Assembly: GCF_016481275.1 (NCBI RefSeq)
Contig: NZ_JAEMNW010000003.1
Span: 558,001-622,000, forward strand
Direction of reading: 5' to 3'
From: Antrihabitans auranticaus
GTDB taxonomy: Bacteria > Actinomycetota > Actinomycetes > Mycobacteriales > Mycobacteriaceae
Length of the DNA stretch: 64,000 bases
A program made the position numbers and the translations under genes. The notes under the pieces are model-generated. The model had not been told where the DNA came from. It saw only the letters and a program-made list of their open reading frames with translations, and did no database searches. Within the stretch, counting starts at the first letter, position 1, and every line of letters begins with the position of its first letter. Shown one piece after another: positions 1 to 9,870 of this stretch.

Positions 1-390
1 CCGGCGCGCGCGAGCGTCACCTTCAACGAGGCTCTGCAGGACTATTCGCCATCGTTGAAAGTCGTTGGGCCTGATGGGAATCTGTGGTCCAAGGGCGACG
101 CGACAGTCAAGGGTGACACCGTCAGCGTTGAACTAGGCGAGTTGGGCCCGACCGGCGATTACACGATCGCCTACCGAGTGACGTCGGCTGACGGCCATAC
201 CGTGACCGGCACACGCACGTTCACGCTCACAAAGCAGGGGAACGGAACGCCGGGACCACCGGCAGATGCCGAATCGTCCTCCGACGGCGGCGACGGAGTG
301 CCGCCGTGGGTCTTCATAGTCGGCGCGGCAGTTCTGTTCGCGGCGGGTCTGGCGTTCGCGCTGCGTAATCCCAACTCGAAGAAGCGCTGA
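1..390 (+). CDS. CopC-domain copper resistance protein, 3' part
   Basis: The reading frame is open from base 1, so the N-terminus and signal peptide lie outside the window. About 129 residues are visible. They carry a CopC-type beta-sandwich pattern: PARASVTFNEAL near the left edge and YTIAYRVTSADGHTVTGT around residues 56-73, which matches the CopC signature of a Y-x-V/I-x-(W/Y)-R-V-x-SADGH strand. A hydrophilic linker follows, then one C-terminal membrane segment (about residues 101-122) and a short basic tail. CopC proteins bind copper on the outer face of the membrane. The next gene is copD, one base downstream, so the two probably act together in copper uptake or handling. The family call is strong; the direction of copper movement is not shown by sequence. 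Confidence 0.85.
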   Translation, partial: PARASVTFNEALQDYSPSLKVVGPDGNLWSKGDATVKGDTVSVELGELGPTGDYTIAYRVTSADGHTVTGTRTFTLTKQGNGTPGPPADAESSSDGGDGVPPWVFIVGAAVLFAAGLAFALRNPNSKKR

Positions 391-391
391 G

Positions 392-1345
392 TTGGCGAGT
401 ACGGCCGGTGGCACCGCGAGCAGGTGGGCCCTGCTGCTGGCCGTACTCACCGCAGCGCTTGGTGTAAGCCTCGCGTGGAATCTGTCCGATCCCGCGAATC
501 CAGACCTATCCGCACTCGTCCGCGTCATCGCCGACTGCATGGCTGCGCTGGTCCTCGGCCTCGCGGCTCTGCTACGGCTGCAAGGCCCGGGTAGCCGGCG
601 TTCGATCAAGGCGCTCGATCTGTGGCGACCCATCGCCGCCGCCGCAGGCGTGTGGGTGATCGCCGAGGTCGCGCTGCTTCTTTTCGAGGCTTCGAGCGCG
701 TCCGGCCGGACGGTCGCGAAGGTCGGAACAGATGCGCTGCGGACCTTCGTCCTGGAAACGAGCAACGGCCAGGTCGGCCTCGCGGCCGTGGCCTGTGCGC
801 TGGCAGTCGTCGGCTACGCGAGCGTCGCGTTCCGGCAACGAGCCGACTGGTCCACCGATCCGGTGCTCGCCGTTGCCGCACTCGCACTTGTGTTGCGGCC
901 GATCACGGGTCACATGTCACAGCAGACTTTGGGTCCGCTGCTCGGCGCCGTGCACGCGCTGGCGGCGGGACTGTGGTTCGGCTTGTTGGTCGCCATGGGA
1001 CTGATCGTCCAGTCGCGTGGCGGTTGGGCCGAACTGTTACCCCGGTTCTCGAACTGGGCGCTGTGGTGCGTCGTCATTCTCACCGGCAGCGGCATCGTGA
1101 ATGCCTTCGTCCGACTCCAAGGCATCACACCGTTTTTCGACTCCGGGTACGGACGAATCGTCGTTGCCAAGACGGTCGTTCTCGCCGGGCTCGTCGGCCT
1201 CGGTTGGTATTGGCGGCGGACCTGGGTACGAGAGGCGAGCGGTCATCGCATGACCGCTGCCGCCTCCCTGCAACGCGCGATAGTCGAAACAATGCTGATG
1301 GCAACAGCTTTCGGGCTCGCTGCCGCCCTCGCCGGTACAGCCTGA
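392..1345 (+). CDS. CopD family copper resistance/transport membrane protein
   Basis: This 317-residue protein is almost entirely hydrophobic, with about eight predicted membrane helices. The CopD signature GAVHALAAGLWFGLL lies at about residues 187-201; the His-xxx-Ala-xx-Leu-Trp pattern is the conserved part of the CopD domain. It starts at TTG one base after the stop of the CopC gene, so translation is probably coupled. CopC and CopD are commonly adjacent and are thought to pass copper across the cytoplasmic membrane. The start codon is inferred from this spacing; a strong Shine-Dalgarno sequence is not obvious. Confidence 0.85.
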   Translation: MASTAGGTASRWALLLAVLTAALGVSLAWNLSDPANPDLSALVRVIADCMAALVLGLAALLRLQGPGSRRSIKALDLWRPIAAAAGVWVIAEVALLLFEASSASGRTVAKVGTDALRTFVLETSNGQVGLAAVACALAVVGYASVAFRQRADWSTDPVLAVAALALVLRPITGHMSQQTLGPLLGAVHALAAGLWFGLLVAMGLIVQSRGGWAELLPRFSNWALWCVVILTGSGIVNAFVRLQGITPFFDSGYGRIVVAKTVVLAGLVGLGWYWRRTWVREASGHRMTAAASLQRAIVETMLMATAFGLAAALAGTA

Positions 1346-1346
1346 A

Positions 1347-1931
1347 TCAGAGCATCTGCGGTGCGCTGAGTTTGCTCACAAGCCAGCGGCCATCGACGTT
1401 GTCGAGGGTTACCTTCATCGTCAGTTGGCCGGCCTGCGGCTTACCTTCCGTTGCCACGCTCGAGATCGTCTCGCCGATCACGACGAGCGCCTGGGCGGTG
1501 TCCGAATCGCCGGATACGGTCGCGCACTGGACTTCTGTCACCTTCGACGTGACCTGACCCTGCGTGTACAGATTCCGCAGGTCGTTCTGCCTCGTTTCGA
1601 ACTGCGTCTTCCATTCACCGGTCGCACCTGCGAGAACGCCGGCGAAGTACGGATCCAGGGTGTTGAAGTCGAAGTTTGCGAGCTCCTGCGCGTAGTCGCA
1701 CGCCGCAGCGCTGGCCGCGGCCGAAGCGTCGACGATGTCGCGTTTCTCGTCGTACTGCAGATAGAAGTACACAGCGCTCGCGGTCGACGCGGCGAGGAGC
1801 AGCACTCCAACCGCGGGGAGGAGCCGAGCCCGCAGCTTCGATTTCGTGGCAGGCTCCGTCGAGTCAGAAGCCAAGTCGTCGACAGCTTCGCTATCTGGCG
1901 GATCCAATACGTCGTTGCTGTGCTTTGCCAT
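1347..1931 (-). CDS. Mce-associated membrane protein-like
   Basis: The 194-residue product has a cytoplasmic acidic N-terminus, one membrane segment (about residues 40-62, LLPAVGVLLLAASTASAVYF) and an extracytoplasmic domain of about 130 residues. The layout matches Mce-associated proteins: a short motif around AACDYAQELANFDF, a middle FETRQNDLRNLY-like helix and a beta-rich SnoaL/NTF2-like end finishing in VDGRWLVSKLS. These proteins accompany Mce lipid importers, but no mce operon is seen here, so this is an orphan member. ATG at 1931 is preferred over an upstream in-frame start at 1970 because homologous proteins begin with a short polar N-terminus. It lies downstream of the secreted protein gene and is separated from it by a strong hairpin. 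Confidence 0.7.
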   Translation of the reverse strand: MAKHSNDVLDPPDSEAVDDLASDSTEPATKSKLRARLLPAVGVLLLAASTASAVYFYLQYDEKRDIVDASAAASAAACDYAQELANFDFNTLDPYFAGVLAGATGEWKTQFETRQNDLRNLYTQGQVTSKVTEVQCATVSGDSDTAQALVVIGETISSVATEGKPQAGQLTMKVTLDNVDGRWLVSKLSAPQML

Positions 1932-1987
1932 CCGTGTTTCTCCGACTTCCCGGCACCTTCGCCGAATCACGATCGTTATTGCGCCGA

Positions 1988-2016
1988 AAGGGCCCGCCCA
2001 GGTAGGGCGGGCCCTT
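1988..2016 (-). terminator. Strong intrinsic terminator hairpin
   Basis: A perfect 12-bp stem (AAGGGCCCGCCC pairing with GGGCGGGCCCTT) encloses a 5-base loop. It sits 29 bases past the stop of the minus-strand secreted protein gene and 57 bases before the start of the next minus-strand gene. It most likely ends the transcript of the secreted protein. No long T tract follows, which is usual in high-GC actinobacteria. Confidence 0.8.
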
Positions 2017-2044
2017 CAGGTTCCCTAGCAGTACGGGAGGTTGA

Positions 2045-2815
2045 TCACTCGACGATCTGAACCTTCTGCGGCGAGGACTTCGGCGCGACGAACGGGGAGT
2101 TGATCGTGTTGAAGTAGCCGACACCCGAAGCGATTGCGACCGGGATGGTCACGACTGCACCGGTGACGAAGCCACCGAGGACCGCACCGACCGGAGCACC
2201 GACGAGGCAGCCGGCGAGGGCACCCGGGAGCAGGCCGAAGACGGGAAGCGCGATGGCGCCGCCACCAGCGCCGACAGCGCCGCCGACGAGGCAGCCGATG
2301 CCCGCGCCACCGACTGCGCCGAGCGAAGACGACACCGTTGCGGTCAGGGCAATCGTGTCCTGGGCGCGCTTGAACGCCCACTGCTCGCGCTCACCCTCGG
2401 TCTTCCAGCCGTAGTCGAGCACGGGGGTGACGGGAACCGGACGGGTCGCCGCGACCGGATCGGTAACCAGCGCGTCGGATGCCTGGTCGAGTATCTGGCT
2501 CTGACCCAAGGTCCGTGCGATGTCGGTGGCCGGTGCCAACGAGGCGCTTCCCAGAACTTCACCGGTCGGCGTGCTTGCCTGGATCTGGCCATCGACGACA
2601 GTCAGCGAGCCGAGGGGCGTGTTCACGGTCGCAGAGTTTTCGGACGGGCTGAGGATCTGCGCGGCAACGAAGTTGACGAACGCGGACGGATCGCCGGCCG
2701 GGGCCACGACTGGTGACGGGTCGGCAACTGCGGGCTCGGCGTAGGCGGTGCCGCCGGCGACACCCAGTGCGCCGATGGTCAGAGCCGACACAGCGGCAAG
2801 TTTCCTGATCTTCAT
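2045..2815 (-). CDS. Secreted glycine/alanine-rich hypothetical protein
   Basis: The 256-residue protein begins with a clear Sec signal peptide (MKIRKLAAVSALTIGALGVA, cleavage after about AYA at residue 26). The mature part has an N-terminal segment of about 110 residues ending in a tract beginning LDYGWKTEGEREQWAFKRAQ. After that come two or three hydrophobic glycine-zipper stretches (AVGGAGIGCLVGGAVGAGGG and LPGALAGCLVGAPVGAVLGG) of the kind that insert in or cross a membrane. Similar proteins are common in Rhodococcus and Nocardia but have no known function to my knowledge. Possible roles are a cell-wall or outer mycomembrane protein; this is inference from the signal peptide and glycine zippers only. 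Confidence 0.75.
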   Translation of the reverse strand: MKIRKLAAVSALTIGALGVAGGTAYAEPAVADPSPVVAPAGDPSAFVNFVAAQILSPSENSATVNTPLGSLTVVDGQIQASTPTGEVLGSASLAPATDIARTLGQSQILDQASDALVTDPVAATRPVPVTPVLDYGWKTEGEREQWAFKRAQDTIALTATVSSSLGAVGGAGIGCLVGGAVGAGGGAIALPVFGLLPGALAGCLVGAPVGAVLGGFVTGAVVTIPVAIASGVGYFNTINSPFVAPKSSPQKVQIVE

Positions 2816-3268
2816 GGTGCGGATTTCCTTTACGTTGTGTGACCTAAGGCCCGTTCGCTAGACGGATTCGAATGGCATGCGACAGCCCGTAAGGGGTTGC
2901 CGCCTTCGACGTGATGATCTAACGATTGAAACGAGTCGTGATAGCAACGAGAAGGTATCAGGTTGATTTACATTCACTAACATCGTCAGCAGACGAACTG
3001 TGAGTTCTTTTTTTCATCGTGATTTAAACCCACCCTGAGCTGGCCTTTCGTGGCGCAAGCTGGTCGAGTTGACACCCATCCGGTGAGCACCGTCACATCT
3101 CGGACGTGCAACGAATAAATCGGACATCCATTTTCTAAGTGAACGCCGCGTGAACGAAAATTAACGGCGAATGTACGACTCCCCACCGCCAAAGAAACGC
3201 GAATAGGAAAGCATCGGAATACGCCGTTAACAATTCTTCCAATTGTCGTGAAGAGAACTATGGACAAC
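2816..3268. other. AT-richer intergenic region, no gene seen
   Basis: This gap lies between the start of the secreted protein gene and the stop of the DUF5655 gene. Bases 2930-3250 are noticeably AT-richer than the flanks and contain short T and A runs. It presumably holds the promoter of the secreted protein gene near its left end. A 93-codon minus-strand frame here lacks the codon pattern of the real genes and was not called. No tRNA, riboswitch fold or repeat was recognised. Confidence 0.5.
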
Positions 3269-3679
3269 TCACCCGAGGTATGCCTCGGTGAGCCAGCCGC
3301 GGACCTCTTCGTCGAAGTCGGCCGCAGAACGCAAATTGACGACGTGGTAGTAGAGCCCCGAGTATGCGATCGGCTTGCGGCTGATCTGTCGGTGATCGAC
3401 CGTGCGGCGCAGAGCGAACGACAGCGCGACCCAACGCTGCATCGGACGCAACTCCGCGAACTTCGCTCCGTCCTCGTGCTTGAGAAAGATGCCGACCGAC
3501 AGCGGCTCCACGTGCACGGGTCCGAGGGATTCGACGTGAGCGTGGACGGCGTCGAAAATCGGTCGTTCCCGTTCGGGACCGACCGAGAAGTACTCCGCCA
3601 ATGTCATCGCCGGCGCACACTCGTGCCCCTGCGCGCGGCGGGCGAAGCGGCGGCCGCATTCCGGGCATTCCCAGACCAC
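3269..3679 (-). CDS. DUF5655 domain protein with N-terminal zinc finger-like motif
   Basis: The 136-residue product starts with CPECGRRF and a following HEC (Cys4, Cys7, His19, Cys21), which looks like a small zinc-binding knuckle. The remainder is a DUF5655-type domain with SVGPERERPIFDAV, GIFLKHEDGAKFAELRP and a C-terminal acidic helix (FDEEVRGWLTEAY). The domain is widespread in actinobacteria and its biochemical role is unknown. It starts at GTG and is divergent from rraA, with only 38 bases between the two start codons, so their promoters overlap. Confidence 0.8.
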   Translation of the reverse strand: MVWECPECGRRFARRAQGHECAPAMTLAEYFSVGPERERPIFDAVHAHVESLGPVHVEPLSVGIFLKHEDGAKFAELRPMQRWVALSFALRRTVDHRQISRKPIAYSGLYYHVVNLRSAADFDEEVRGWLTEAYLG

Positions 3680-3717
3680 GCCTCTATTCTGCAGCGCGTG
3701 GCTGATTTACTGGGCGC

Positions 3718-4188
3718 ATGAGTGAGCCGATTGCAACCGCCGACCTCGCCGACGAGATCGGTCCAGACATCCGTAGCTGCGACACCCAGTTCACCCAGTA
3801 CGGCGGACGTGCAGTGTTCTCGGGCACCATCACGACGATCAAGTGCCACCAAGACAACTTGCTCGTCAAGCAGACCCTCAGCGAGCCCGGAAACGGCGGC
3901 GTCCTAGTCGTCGACGGCGGCGCCAGCGTGCACACCGCACTCGTGGGCGACATCATTGCAGGTCGGGGCGTCGACAACGGTTGGGCCGGTGTAATTGTCA
4001 ATGGTGCGGTTCGCGATTCGGCGATCCTGCGCACGCTCGAAATCGGCATCAAAGCACTCGGCACCAACCCGCGCAAGAGCACGCAAACCGGGTCGGGCGA
4101 AAAGAATGTGCCCGTCGAATTCGGTGGCGTGACGTTCAACCCCGGCGAGACCGTCTACTCCGACGACGACGGCGTCGTGGTGCGCTGA
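3718..4188 (+). CDS. rraA: RraA family protein (ribonuclease E activity regulator-like)
   Basis: The 156-residue protein matches the RraA/MenG family along its whole length. Diagnostic stretches are the N-terminal TADLADEIG, the mid-region [13 protein letters not shown] followed by ALVGDIIAG, the motif [13 protein letters not shown], and the C-terminal [15 protein letters not shown]. In E. coli RraA binds RNase E and dampens its activity. Many family members instead have 4-hydroxy-4-methyl-2-oxoglutarate aldolase activity, so the role here is not settled. The last 34 bases overlap the convergent S4-domain gene. Confidence 0.9.
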   Translation: MSEPIATADLADEIGPDIRSCDTQFTQYGGRAVFSGTITTIKCHQDNLLVKQTLSEPGNGGVLVVDGGASVHTALVGDIIAGRGVDNGWAGVIVNGAVRDSAILRTLEIGIKALGTNPRKSTQTGSGEKNVPVEFGGVTFNPGETVYSDDDGVVVR

Positions 4189-4415
4189 CTGGCCACACGG
4201 ACCTTTACACCGCCGACCTCAACGAGGTCGCCGGCGCGTAGTTGCCGACCGCGGCGCAGTTCGACTTCGCCGTTTACCGCGACAAGACCGTCCGCGATGA
4301 CACCTTTCGCTTCGGCGCCACTCTCGATCAAGTTCGCAAGTTTGAGGAACTGACCGAGTCGAATTACCTCGTCTCGTATGGGTACTTCGTCGACCTTTTC
4401 GTTTCGGCGCGGCAT
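4155..4415 (-). CDS. S4 RNA-binding domain protein
   Basis: This 86-residue protein is almost only an S4 domain: [20 protein letters not shown], then the beta-turn [20 protein letters not shown] and a final VGGVKVRV strand. The family (YbcJ/RqcP-like small S4 proteins) binds structured RNA and is linked to the ribosome or tRNA. Its 3' end runs 34 bases into the end of rraA on the other strand, so the two transcripts are antisense at their ends. It is divergent from lysX, with 67 bases between their starts. Confidence 0.85.
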   Translation of the reverse strand: MPRRNEKVDEVPIRDEVIRLGQFLKLANLIESGAEAKGVIADGLVAVNGEVELRRGRQLRAGDLVEVGGVKVRVASQRTTTPSSSE

Positions 4416-4482
4416 GGCACTGATTTTGCAGGCACATGGGGACTACCGTCTAACCATCATTGCCTGAGGGAGGGTCGACATC

Positions 4483-7400
4483 GTGACCAGCAGCGTGGCG
4501 GATGCCATCGAAGTTGCCGAGCCGCACCGCGAACAGCCGCGTAAACGCAAGCGCACCAAGCTGTCCGAGGTTCCCCATATTGCGGGACTGATCGTCGGCA
4601 TCTTCACCCTGCTCTGCCTGGCCTGGAGCATCTCGCCGGTGATCCGGAGCGTCACGCAGAAGCCACGCGAATATATCGACACCTATTACTTCGACGCGCC
4701 GGACACCAGCTTCGCGTGGGCACTCGTCCTCGGTCTGCTCGCGGCTGCCCTCGCCAGCCGGAAACGGATCGCGTGGTGGCTCTTCACCGCCTATCTGACC
4801 GTGTACGGCGTCGTAAACGTCGCAGAGATCATCGATACCAAGAGCGTCCACGCAATGATCGCTCTCGCTGTGCACGTCGCTGTGGTCGCCATCTTGATCG
4901 CCGCCCGGCCCGAGTTCTACACACGGGTCCGCAGCGGGGCCGGCTGGAAGGCGCTCGGCGTCCTCATCGCCGGGCTTGCCGCTGGGACCCTGCTCGGTTG
5001 GGGTCTGGTCGAGCTGTTCCCCGGCACCCTCGAACAGTCCCAACGTGGCCTGTGGGCGTTGAACCGGGTCACTGCCCTCGTCGTCGTCGACAACGAGCAG
5101 TTCGATGGACGCCCACACGGTTTCGTCAACACCCTGCTCGGCCTGTTCGGGGCGTTGGCCCTGCTCGGAGCGGTCATCACGCTGTTCCGTTCACAGCGTT
5201 CGACGAACGCCCTGACCGGTAACGACGAGTCCGCGCTGCGCGGTTTGCTCGAGCGCTCGGACGTCGAAGACTCACTCGGCTACTTCGCGACGCGCCGCGA
5301 CAAGGCCGTCGTGTTCGCGCCGAGCGGTAAGGCCGCGGTCACATACCGCGTCGAAGTCGGTGTGTGCCTAGCCAGCGGCGACCCCATTGGTATGAAGGAA
5401 GCGTGGCCCCACGCCATCGATGCCTGGCTGGAACTGGCCGAGCATTACGGCTGGTCTCCTGCCGTGATGGGCGCGAGCGAACTGGGTGCGACGGCCTACA
5501 ACCGCGCGGGGCTGTCGGTCCTGCAACTCGGCGACGAGGCGATCCTCTACCCGCGCAAGTTCAACCTCAACGGCAGCGATATGAAACCGGTCCGCCAGGC
5601 GGTCAACCGGTTGCGGAAGTTGAACTACACCACCCGAATCCGGCGCCACCGTGACATCCCCGCGGACGAGATGAAGCAGGTCATCCGGCGGGCCGAAGAC
5701 TGGCGCGGAACCGAGACCGAACGCGGGTTCTCGATGGCGTTGGACCGGCTCGGTGACAGTCTCGACGGCGAATGCCTTCTCGTCGAATGCCTCGACTCCG
5801 AAGAAAACGTCCTTGCGATGTTGTCCCTGGTGCCATGGGGGCGGTCCGGTGCGTCGCTCGACCTCATGCGGCGGGACCCGAAGGGCCCCAACGGTGTCAT
5901 GGAGTTCATGGTCTCCGAACTTGCCCTGCAGTCCGACCAGTTCGGCATCACCAAGATCTCGCTGAACTTCGCGGTCTTCCGCTCGGTATTCGAGGAAGGC
6001 GAGCGCATCGGCGCGGGCCCGGTGCTGCGGACGTGGCGCGCTGTGCTGCTGTTCTTTTCGCGCTTCTGGCAACTCGAGGCGCTGTACCGTTCCAACGTGA
6101 AGTACCAACCCGACTGGGTGCCGCGCTTCATGTGTTTCGAAGACAGTCGCACCCTCCCGAAGGCCGGTATCGCGTCGGCGCTCGCCGAGGGGTTCCTGCC
6201 GCGACTCGGTCGAGAAACCAAGAAGCACACGGGAACTCACGAATCCGTACCCGACCACTTCGCCTCCAGCGGACTCCTCCACTCCGACGGCAGCGCCCCG
6301 GACCTCCCGCCAGTGCCAGTCGCAGTGGGTCCGCGCCGTCCCGATCAGGTCCGGGTGCGGCTTGCCAAGCTCGATCGGCTCACGGAGGCGGGGATCGACG
6401 CCTACCCGGTCGCTTATCCCCCGACCCACACCGTTGCCGAAGCACGGGAGTGCCCCGTAGGGACCAAAGTTCGCCTCGCTGGTCGCATCTTGCGAATCCG
6501 CGACTATGGCGGCGTGACGTTCGCGGTTCTGCGTGACTGGACGGACGACATCCAGCTCCTGATCGATCGCGAACACGCCGGAGCGGAGAAGCTCGACCAG
6601 TTCGCGTCTTTCTTCGATCTCGGCGACCTCATCGAAGTCAGTGGAACCATCGGACGCAGCCGCAAAGGCGAGCTGTCGCTGCTTGCCGCCGATTGGCGCA
6701 TGACCGGAAAGTGCCTGCACCCGCTGCCCGACAAGTGGAAGGGCCTCTCCGACCCGGAAGCTCGCGTTCGCCAGCGCTATGTCGACATGGCGATCAACAA
6801 GGACGCCCGGCGACTGCTCGTTCAACGCAGCGCCGTCGTGAAGTCGTTGCGCGATTCGCTTGGAGCGCAGGGTTTCTTGGAGGTCGAGACGCCGATCCTG
6901 CAGCAAGTCCACGGCGGTGCCAACGCCGCGCCGTTCGTGACTCACATCAATGCCTACAACCTCGACCTCTACCTGCGGATCGCGCCGGAGTTGTACTTGA
7001 AGCGGCTGTGCGTTGCAGGCATGGAGAAAGTGTTCGAGATCGGTCGCGTGTTCCGCAACGAAGGCGTCGACTTCAAACACAATCCCGAGTTCACGATCCT
7101 CGAGGCGTACGAGGCCCACAGTGACTACGAACGCATGATGGTCCTGTGCCGCAAATTGATTCAGGCTGCGGCGGTAGCGGCGCACGGTCGGGAGATCATC
7201 CACCGGCCTGGTCCGGACGGCACCATGGTCGAGATCGATATCTCCGGCGAGTGGCCGGTGAAGACCATGCACGGCGCTGTCGCCGAGAAACTCGGCGTCG
7301 ATGTCACTCCGGAAACGTCGCTCGACGAGCTGCGCCGCCTGTGCGACGAGAACGAGATTCCGTATCAGACAGCTTGGGACACGGGCGCTATCGCGCAGGA

Positions 7401-7794
7401 AATGTACGAGCACCTCGTGGAGGACTACACGGAGTTTCCGACGTTCTACACCAACTTCCCCACCTCGATGTCGCCCCTGACCCGACCTCATCCGACGATC
7501 CCCGGCGTCGCGGCGAAGTGGGACCTCGTCGCATGGGGAATAGAGCTCGGGACGGCGTACAGCGAACTCACCGACCCAGTCGACCAGCGGCAACGCCTCA
7601 CCGAGCAGTCGCTGCTCGCGGCCGGTGGCGACGAGGAAGCCATGTCACTGGACGAGGACTTCCTCCAGGCACTCGAACATGCCATGCCACCCACCGGCGG
7701 ACTCGGCATGGGCGTAGACCGAGTCGTCATGCTCATCACGGGCGGCAGCATTCGAGAGACGCTCGCTTTCCCGCTTGCCAAGCCGAAGACCTAA
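4483..7794 (+). CDS. lysX: Bifunctional lysylphosphatidylglycerol synthase / lysyl-tRNA synthetase LysX
   Basis: The 1103-residue protein has the full mycobacterial LysX layout. Residues 1-240 hold about six membrane helices. Residues 240-580 form the MprF-like lysyltransferase domain (tandem GNAT folds, DUF2156). An OB-fold anticodon-binding domain begins near residue 650 ([15 protein letters not shown]), and the class II LysRS core occupies 760-1100. Class II motif 2 is visible as [17 protein letters not shown] (about 850) and motif 3 as [12 protein letters not shown] (about 1071). The synthetase part charges tRNA-Lys, and the membrane part moves lysine to phosphatidylglycerol, lowering surface charge and giving resistance to cationic peptides. 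The start is GTG, preceded by GAGGG. The 3' end overlaps the antisense HNH gene by 59 bases. Confidence 0.95.
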   Translation: MTSSVADAIEVAEPHREQPRKRKRTKLSEVPHIAGLIVGIFTLLCLAWSISPVIRSVTQKPREYIDTYYFDAPDTSFAWALVLGLLAAALASRKRIAWWLFTAYLTVYGVVNVAEIIDTKSVHAMIALAVHVAVVAILIAARPEFYTRVRSGAGWKALGVLIAGLAAGTLLGWGLVELFPGTLEQSQRGLWALNRVTALVVVDNEQFDGRPHGFVNTLLGLFGALALLGAVITLFRSQRSTNALTGNDESALRGLLERSDVEDSLGYFATRRDKAVVFAPSGKAAVTYRVEVGVCLASGDPIGMKEAWPHAIDAWLELAEHYGWSPAVMGASELGATAYNRAGLSVLQLGDEAILYPRKFNLNGSDMKPVRQAVNRLRKLNYTTRIRRHRDIPADEMKQVIRRAEDWRGTETERGFSMALDRLGDSLDGECLLVECLDSEENVLAMLSLVPWGRSGASLDLMRRDPKGPNGVMEFMVSELALQSDQFGITKISLNFAVFRSVFEEGERIGAGPVLRTWRAVLLFFSRFWQLEALYRSNVKYQPDWVPRFMCFEDSRTLPKAGIASALAEGFLPRLGRETKKHTGTHESVPDHFASSGLLHSDGSAPDLPPVPVAVGPRRPDQVRVRLAKLDRLTEAGIDAYPVAYPPTHTVAEARECPVGTKVRLAGRILRIRDYGGVTFAVLRDWTDDIQLLIDREHAGAEKLDQFASFFDLGDLIEVSGTIGRSRKGELSLLAADWRMTGKCLHPLPDKWKGLSDPEARVRQRYVDMAINKDARRLLVQRSAVVKSLRDSLGAQGFLEVETPILQQVHGGANAAPFVTHINAYNLDLYLRIAPELYLKRLCVAGMEKVFEIGRVFRNEGVDFKHNPEFTILEAYEAHSDYERMMVLCRKLIQAAAVAAHGREIIHRPGPDGTMVEIDISGEWPVKTMHGAVAEKLGVDVTPETSLDELRRLCDENEIPYQTAWDTGAIAQEMYEHLVEDYTEFPTFYTNFPTSMSPLTRPHPTIPGVAAKWDLVAWGIELGTAYSELTDPVDQRQRLTEQSLLAAGGDEEAMSLDEDFLQALEHAMPPTGGLGMGVDRVVMLITGGSIRETLAFPLAKPKT

Positions 7795-9076
7795 AGCACG
7801 GCAGTGGTCTCGGCAAAGGCGGTGCCGTCGACCGATGCACGTGTCCGGTCGGCGTGGTGAAGGTATAGCGGTGCCGCTGGCCTGGGGCTCGAGATTCCGG
7901 TTCCGCCGTCCAGTCGGCGCCTTGTTTGGCGTAGTTGCACGCTTCGCAGAGGCCGGCGCCGTTCTCGATCGTTGTCTTGCCGCCGCTTTCGTGTGACTTG
8001 ATGTGGTCGCGGTGCCGGATCGGGGCATCGCACCACGGCGTCCGACACGTCCTATCCCGCGCATCGATCAATCGCGCCAGAGTCTTTGGAAAGTAGCGCG
8101 ACTTCGACTCCATGGCAGTCAACGCCCCGGTCCCAGGTTTGGCGTAGATGCGACGCAGCTCGACCACCGCTTCCCGATCGGCGGCGTCGTGGATCCACTG
8201 CCGCGCCACACCCGCCGGCACAGGTCCGTAGCCGACCACCTCAGCGGGCTCCGCGCCGCCAGCGAGCAGCGCTTCGTCGGACAACACCACATTCACCGTT
8301 ACCGGAGCCTCCGTCGCGGTCGCCACACCGGTCACGCGTTGTACCAGCAGATCAGCCATGATCTGCGACTTCGTCCGCTCGTCCCCGACCGCCACAATCG
8401 CTGCCGCGTCCCGCAGCAACGTCGCATGTACGGTGACGGCGTCTTTCATCGGAAGCAACGCGCTCACGTACGCCATAGTGTCCGGTGCGGGCCGCGAGGT
8501 GACCCGACGATCAGCGACCGCCTTGCCCGCCCGACGGACCATCGCCTCCGGATCAAGCGAAGCCGCTTCCCTGCGCGCTGCTGCCGCGATCGCGCGGTCA
8601 CCGAACCCAGCCAACCTCTTCGGGTCCGCGCATAGGTTCCGATCGATCGCCTCCCGGTCTTCCCTTGTCAGACAAGCCGTCTCCCGCACCAGCACCGTCG
8701 CACGCCATTCGGTCAGCTGTCCTCGTTCCAGCAACGCCAGCGTGTGCGGCATCTCCTCGGTCAACGCTCGCGCGAATCCAAGATGCCGTCCACCCAGTTT
8801 CGGCGAATCTCGCCGCGCCAAACCGACTTCCGCGGCAATCCCGCGGCATTGTTGAGCGACCGGAACGCCCCGACTCGCGCGGTCTGCTTTGCGCGACCGA
8901 TCGAAATCCGCTGTCACCTTCGCTTGTGCCGCGGCGCAGGCAGATTTCAGATCCTCCAAGGCACCCAGCACGTCGATCCGCGCCGCATCAGACAGGTCTC
9001 GCGCGATCCCCGCCAACCCGATTACGACTGCACCGATGCGCTCTGCGACCTCAGCCGTTCCCCCCGACTCGAACAT
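7736..9076 (-). CDS. DUF222 / HNH endonuclease domain protein (13E12 family)
   Basis: The product of about 446 residues has an N-terminal DUF222 helical region and a C-terminal HNH nuclease motif near residues 343-385: [16 protein letters not shown], then the central Asn in [18 protein letters not shown]. This is the 13E12-repeat family common in mycobacteria and Rhodococcus, often in many copies per genome. The nuclease fold is clear but the biological target is unknown. ATG at 9076 is chosen because it opens the conserved MFESGG start; a longer frame reaches 9115. The last 20 codons run antisense inside the lysX 3' end, and the arginine/proline-rich tail there looks like an extension rather than part of the fold. 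Confidence 0.85.
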   Translation of the reverse strand: MFESGGTAEVAERIGAVVIGLAGIARDLSDAARIDVLGALEDLKSACAAAQAKVTADFDRSRKADRASRGVPVAQQCRGIAAEVGLARRDSPKLGGRHLGFARALTEEMPHTLALLERGQLTEWRATVLVRETACLTREDREAIDRNLCADPKRLAGFGDRAIAAAARREAASLDPEAMVRRAGKAVADRRVTSRPAPDTMAYVSALLPMKDAVTVHATLLRDAAAIVAVGDERTKSQIMADLLVQRVTGVATATEAPVTVNVVLSDEALLAGGAEPAEVVGYGPVPAGVARQWIHDAADREAVVELRRIYAKPGTGALTAMESKSRYFPKTLARLIDARDRTCRTPWCDAPIRHRDHIKSHESGGKTTIENGAGLCEACNYAKQGADWTAEPESRAPGQRHRYTFTTPTGHVHRSTAPPLPRPLPCFRSSAWQAGKRASLECCRP

Positions 9077-9150
9077 AGTTTCGACACTACGCCACCTTTT
9101 CCAGCCTGGCAACAAGTTCGTCGAAACGGTTAATAATTCACTGCCACAAG

Positions 9151-9870
9151 CTATTTGGCTAAAGTAGGTCCATCGCGCAAGCCTGTCTCGCGTTGGACGC
9201 GCAGGCCGCGTTCGAGTTCACCGACCAACGTGGCGTCGTCGATAGGTGTGATGTCGACGTTCTGGCCATTTCGGACCAGATAGCGACCGTCGTCGATGAC
9301 GTCGATCCAACTGAAGAACTTGGGTACCGCCGCGTGATCCCGCGTCAGGCCGTATTCGATCCCAACGTGGCCCGTTCGGCTTCGACTGGCGGCAAGTAAC
9401 TTTCGGACCGGTTCTACGACGGGACGATGCGAAGGGTCGCGCATGATTTCTGTCGGTCCGTCGCCACGGAGTTCCTCGACCGAGGCTGACATCGGCGGAC
9501 GCCGTCCCGGTCTCGTAACCGGCAGCGCTGCGACAATCGTCCGTGCCAATGCGTTCGGTTTGACCAGCGCGACGCTCACCGTCTGTGCTTGCGTAATGAT
9601 GACGCCAGCAGTACCGACCACGCAGCCGAGTGCCCGAATCGGGTCGGCGATCACCTTGACCCGCGACGATGGTTGCGCGGCTATCCGCAGTGCGACGGAC
9701 AGTTCGGGATTGGCGCGCAACGGCATTCGACGATCGAACTCGGCGCGGATCAGGGCAGCAGCGTCGGCCGTGGGTGCAGTTTCCACGATTCGGAGCGGCG
9801 CCGGATACCGATCGAGGCCGGTCTCACGCCAAACGTGCGCAAACTCGTCGGCGGTGAAGACCCACTTCAC
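9151..9870 (-). CDS. espG: EspG family ESX secretion-associated chaperone
   Basis: The product of about 239 residues begins with WVFTADEFAHVWRETGLDRY, which is the EspG N-terminal signature. It continues through the alternating beta/alpha EspG fold to a C-terminal SWIDVIDDGRYLVR strand pair. EspG proteins bind the helical tips of PE/PPE-type substrates in the cytosol and keep them soluble for type VII secretion. The gene follows the PPE-like gene with a GTGA overlap if the GTG at 9870 is used, which is why that start is preferred over the GTG at 9885. The pairing argues that the PPE-like protein is its client. No ESX core gene (eccB-E, mycP) is in the window. Confidence 0.85.
   Translation of the reverse strand: MKWVFTADEFAHVWRETGLDRYPAPLRIVETAPTADAAALIRAEFDRRMPLRANPELSVALRIAAQPSSRVKVIADPIRALGCVVGTAGVIITQAQTVSVALVKPNALARTIVAALPVTRPGRRPPMSASVEELRGDGPTEIMRDPSHRPVVEPVRKLLAASRSRTGHVGIEYGLTRDHAAVPKFFSWIDVIDDGRYLVRNGQNVDITPIDDATLVGELERGLRVQRETGLRDGPTLAK

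Noticed and set aside
2986-3267. A 93-codon minus-strand frame in the AT-rich gap.
   Set aside because: No third-position G/C preference, no ribosome-binding site and no recognisable product; likely chance in an AT-richer stretch.
5368-7593. A 741-codon minus-strand frame inside lysX.
   Set aside because: Antisense shadow of a well-conserved gene; no recognisable domain or ribosome-binding site.
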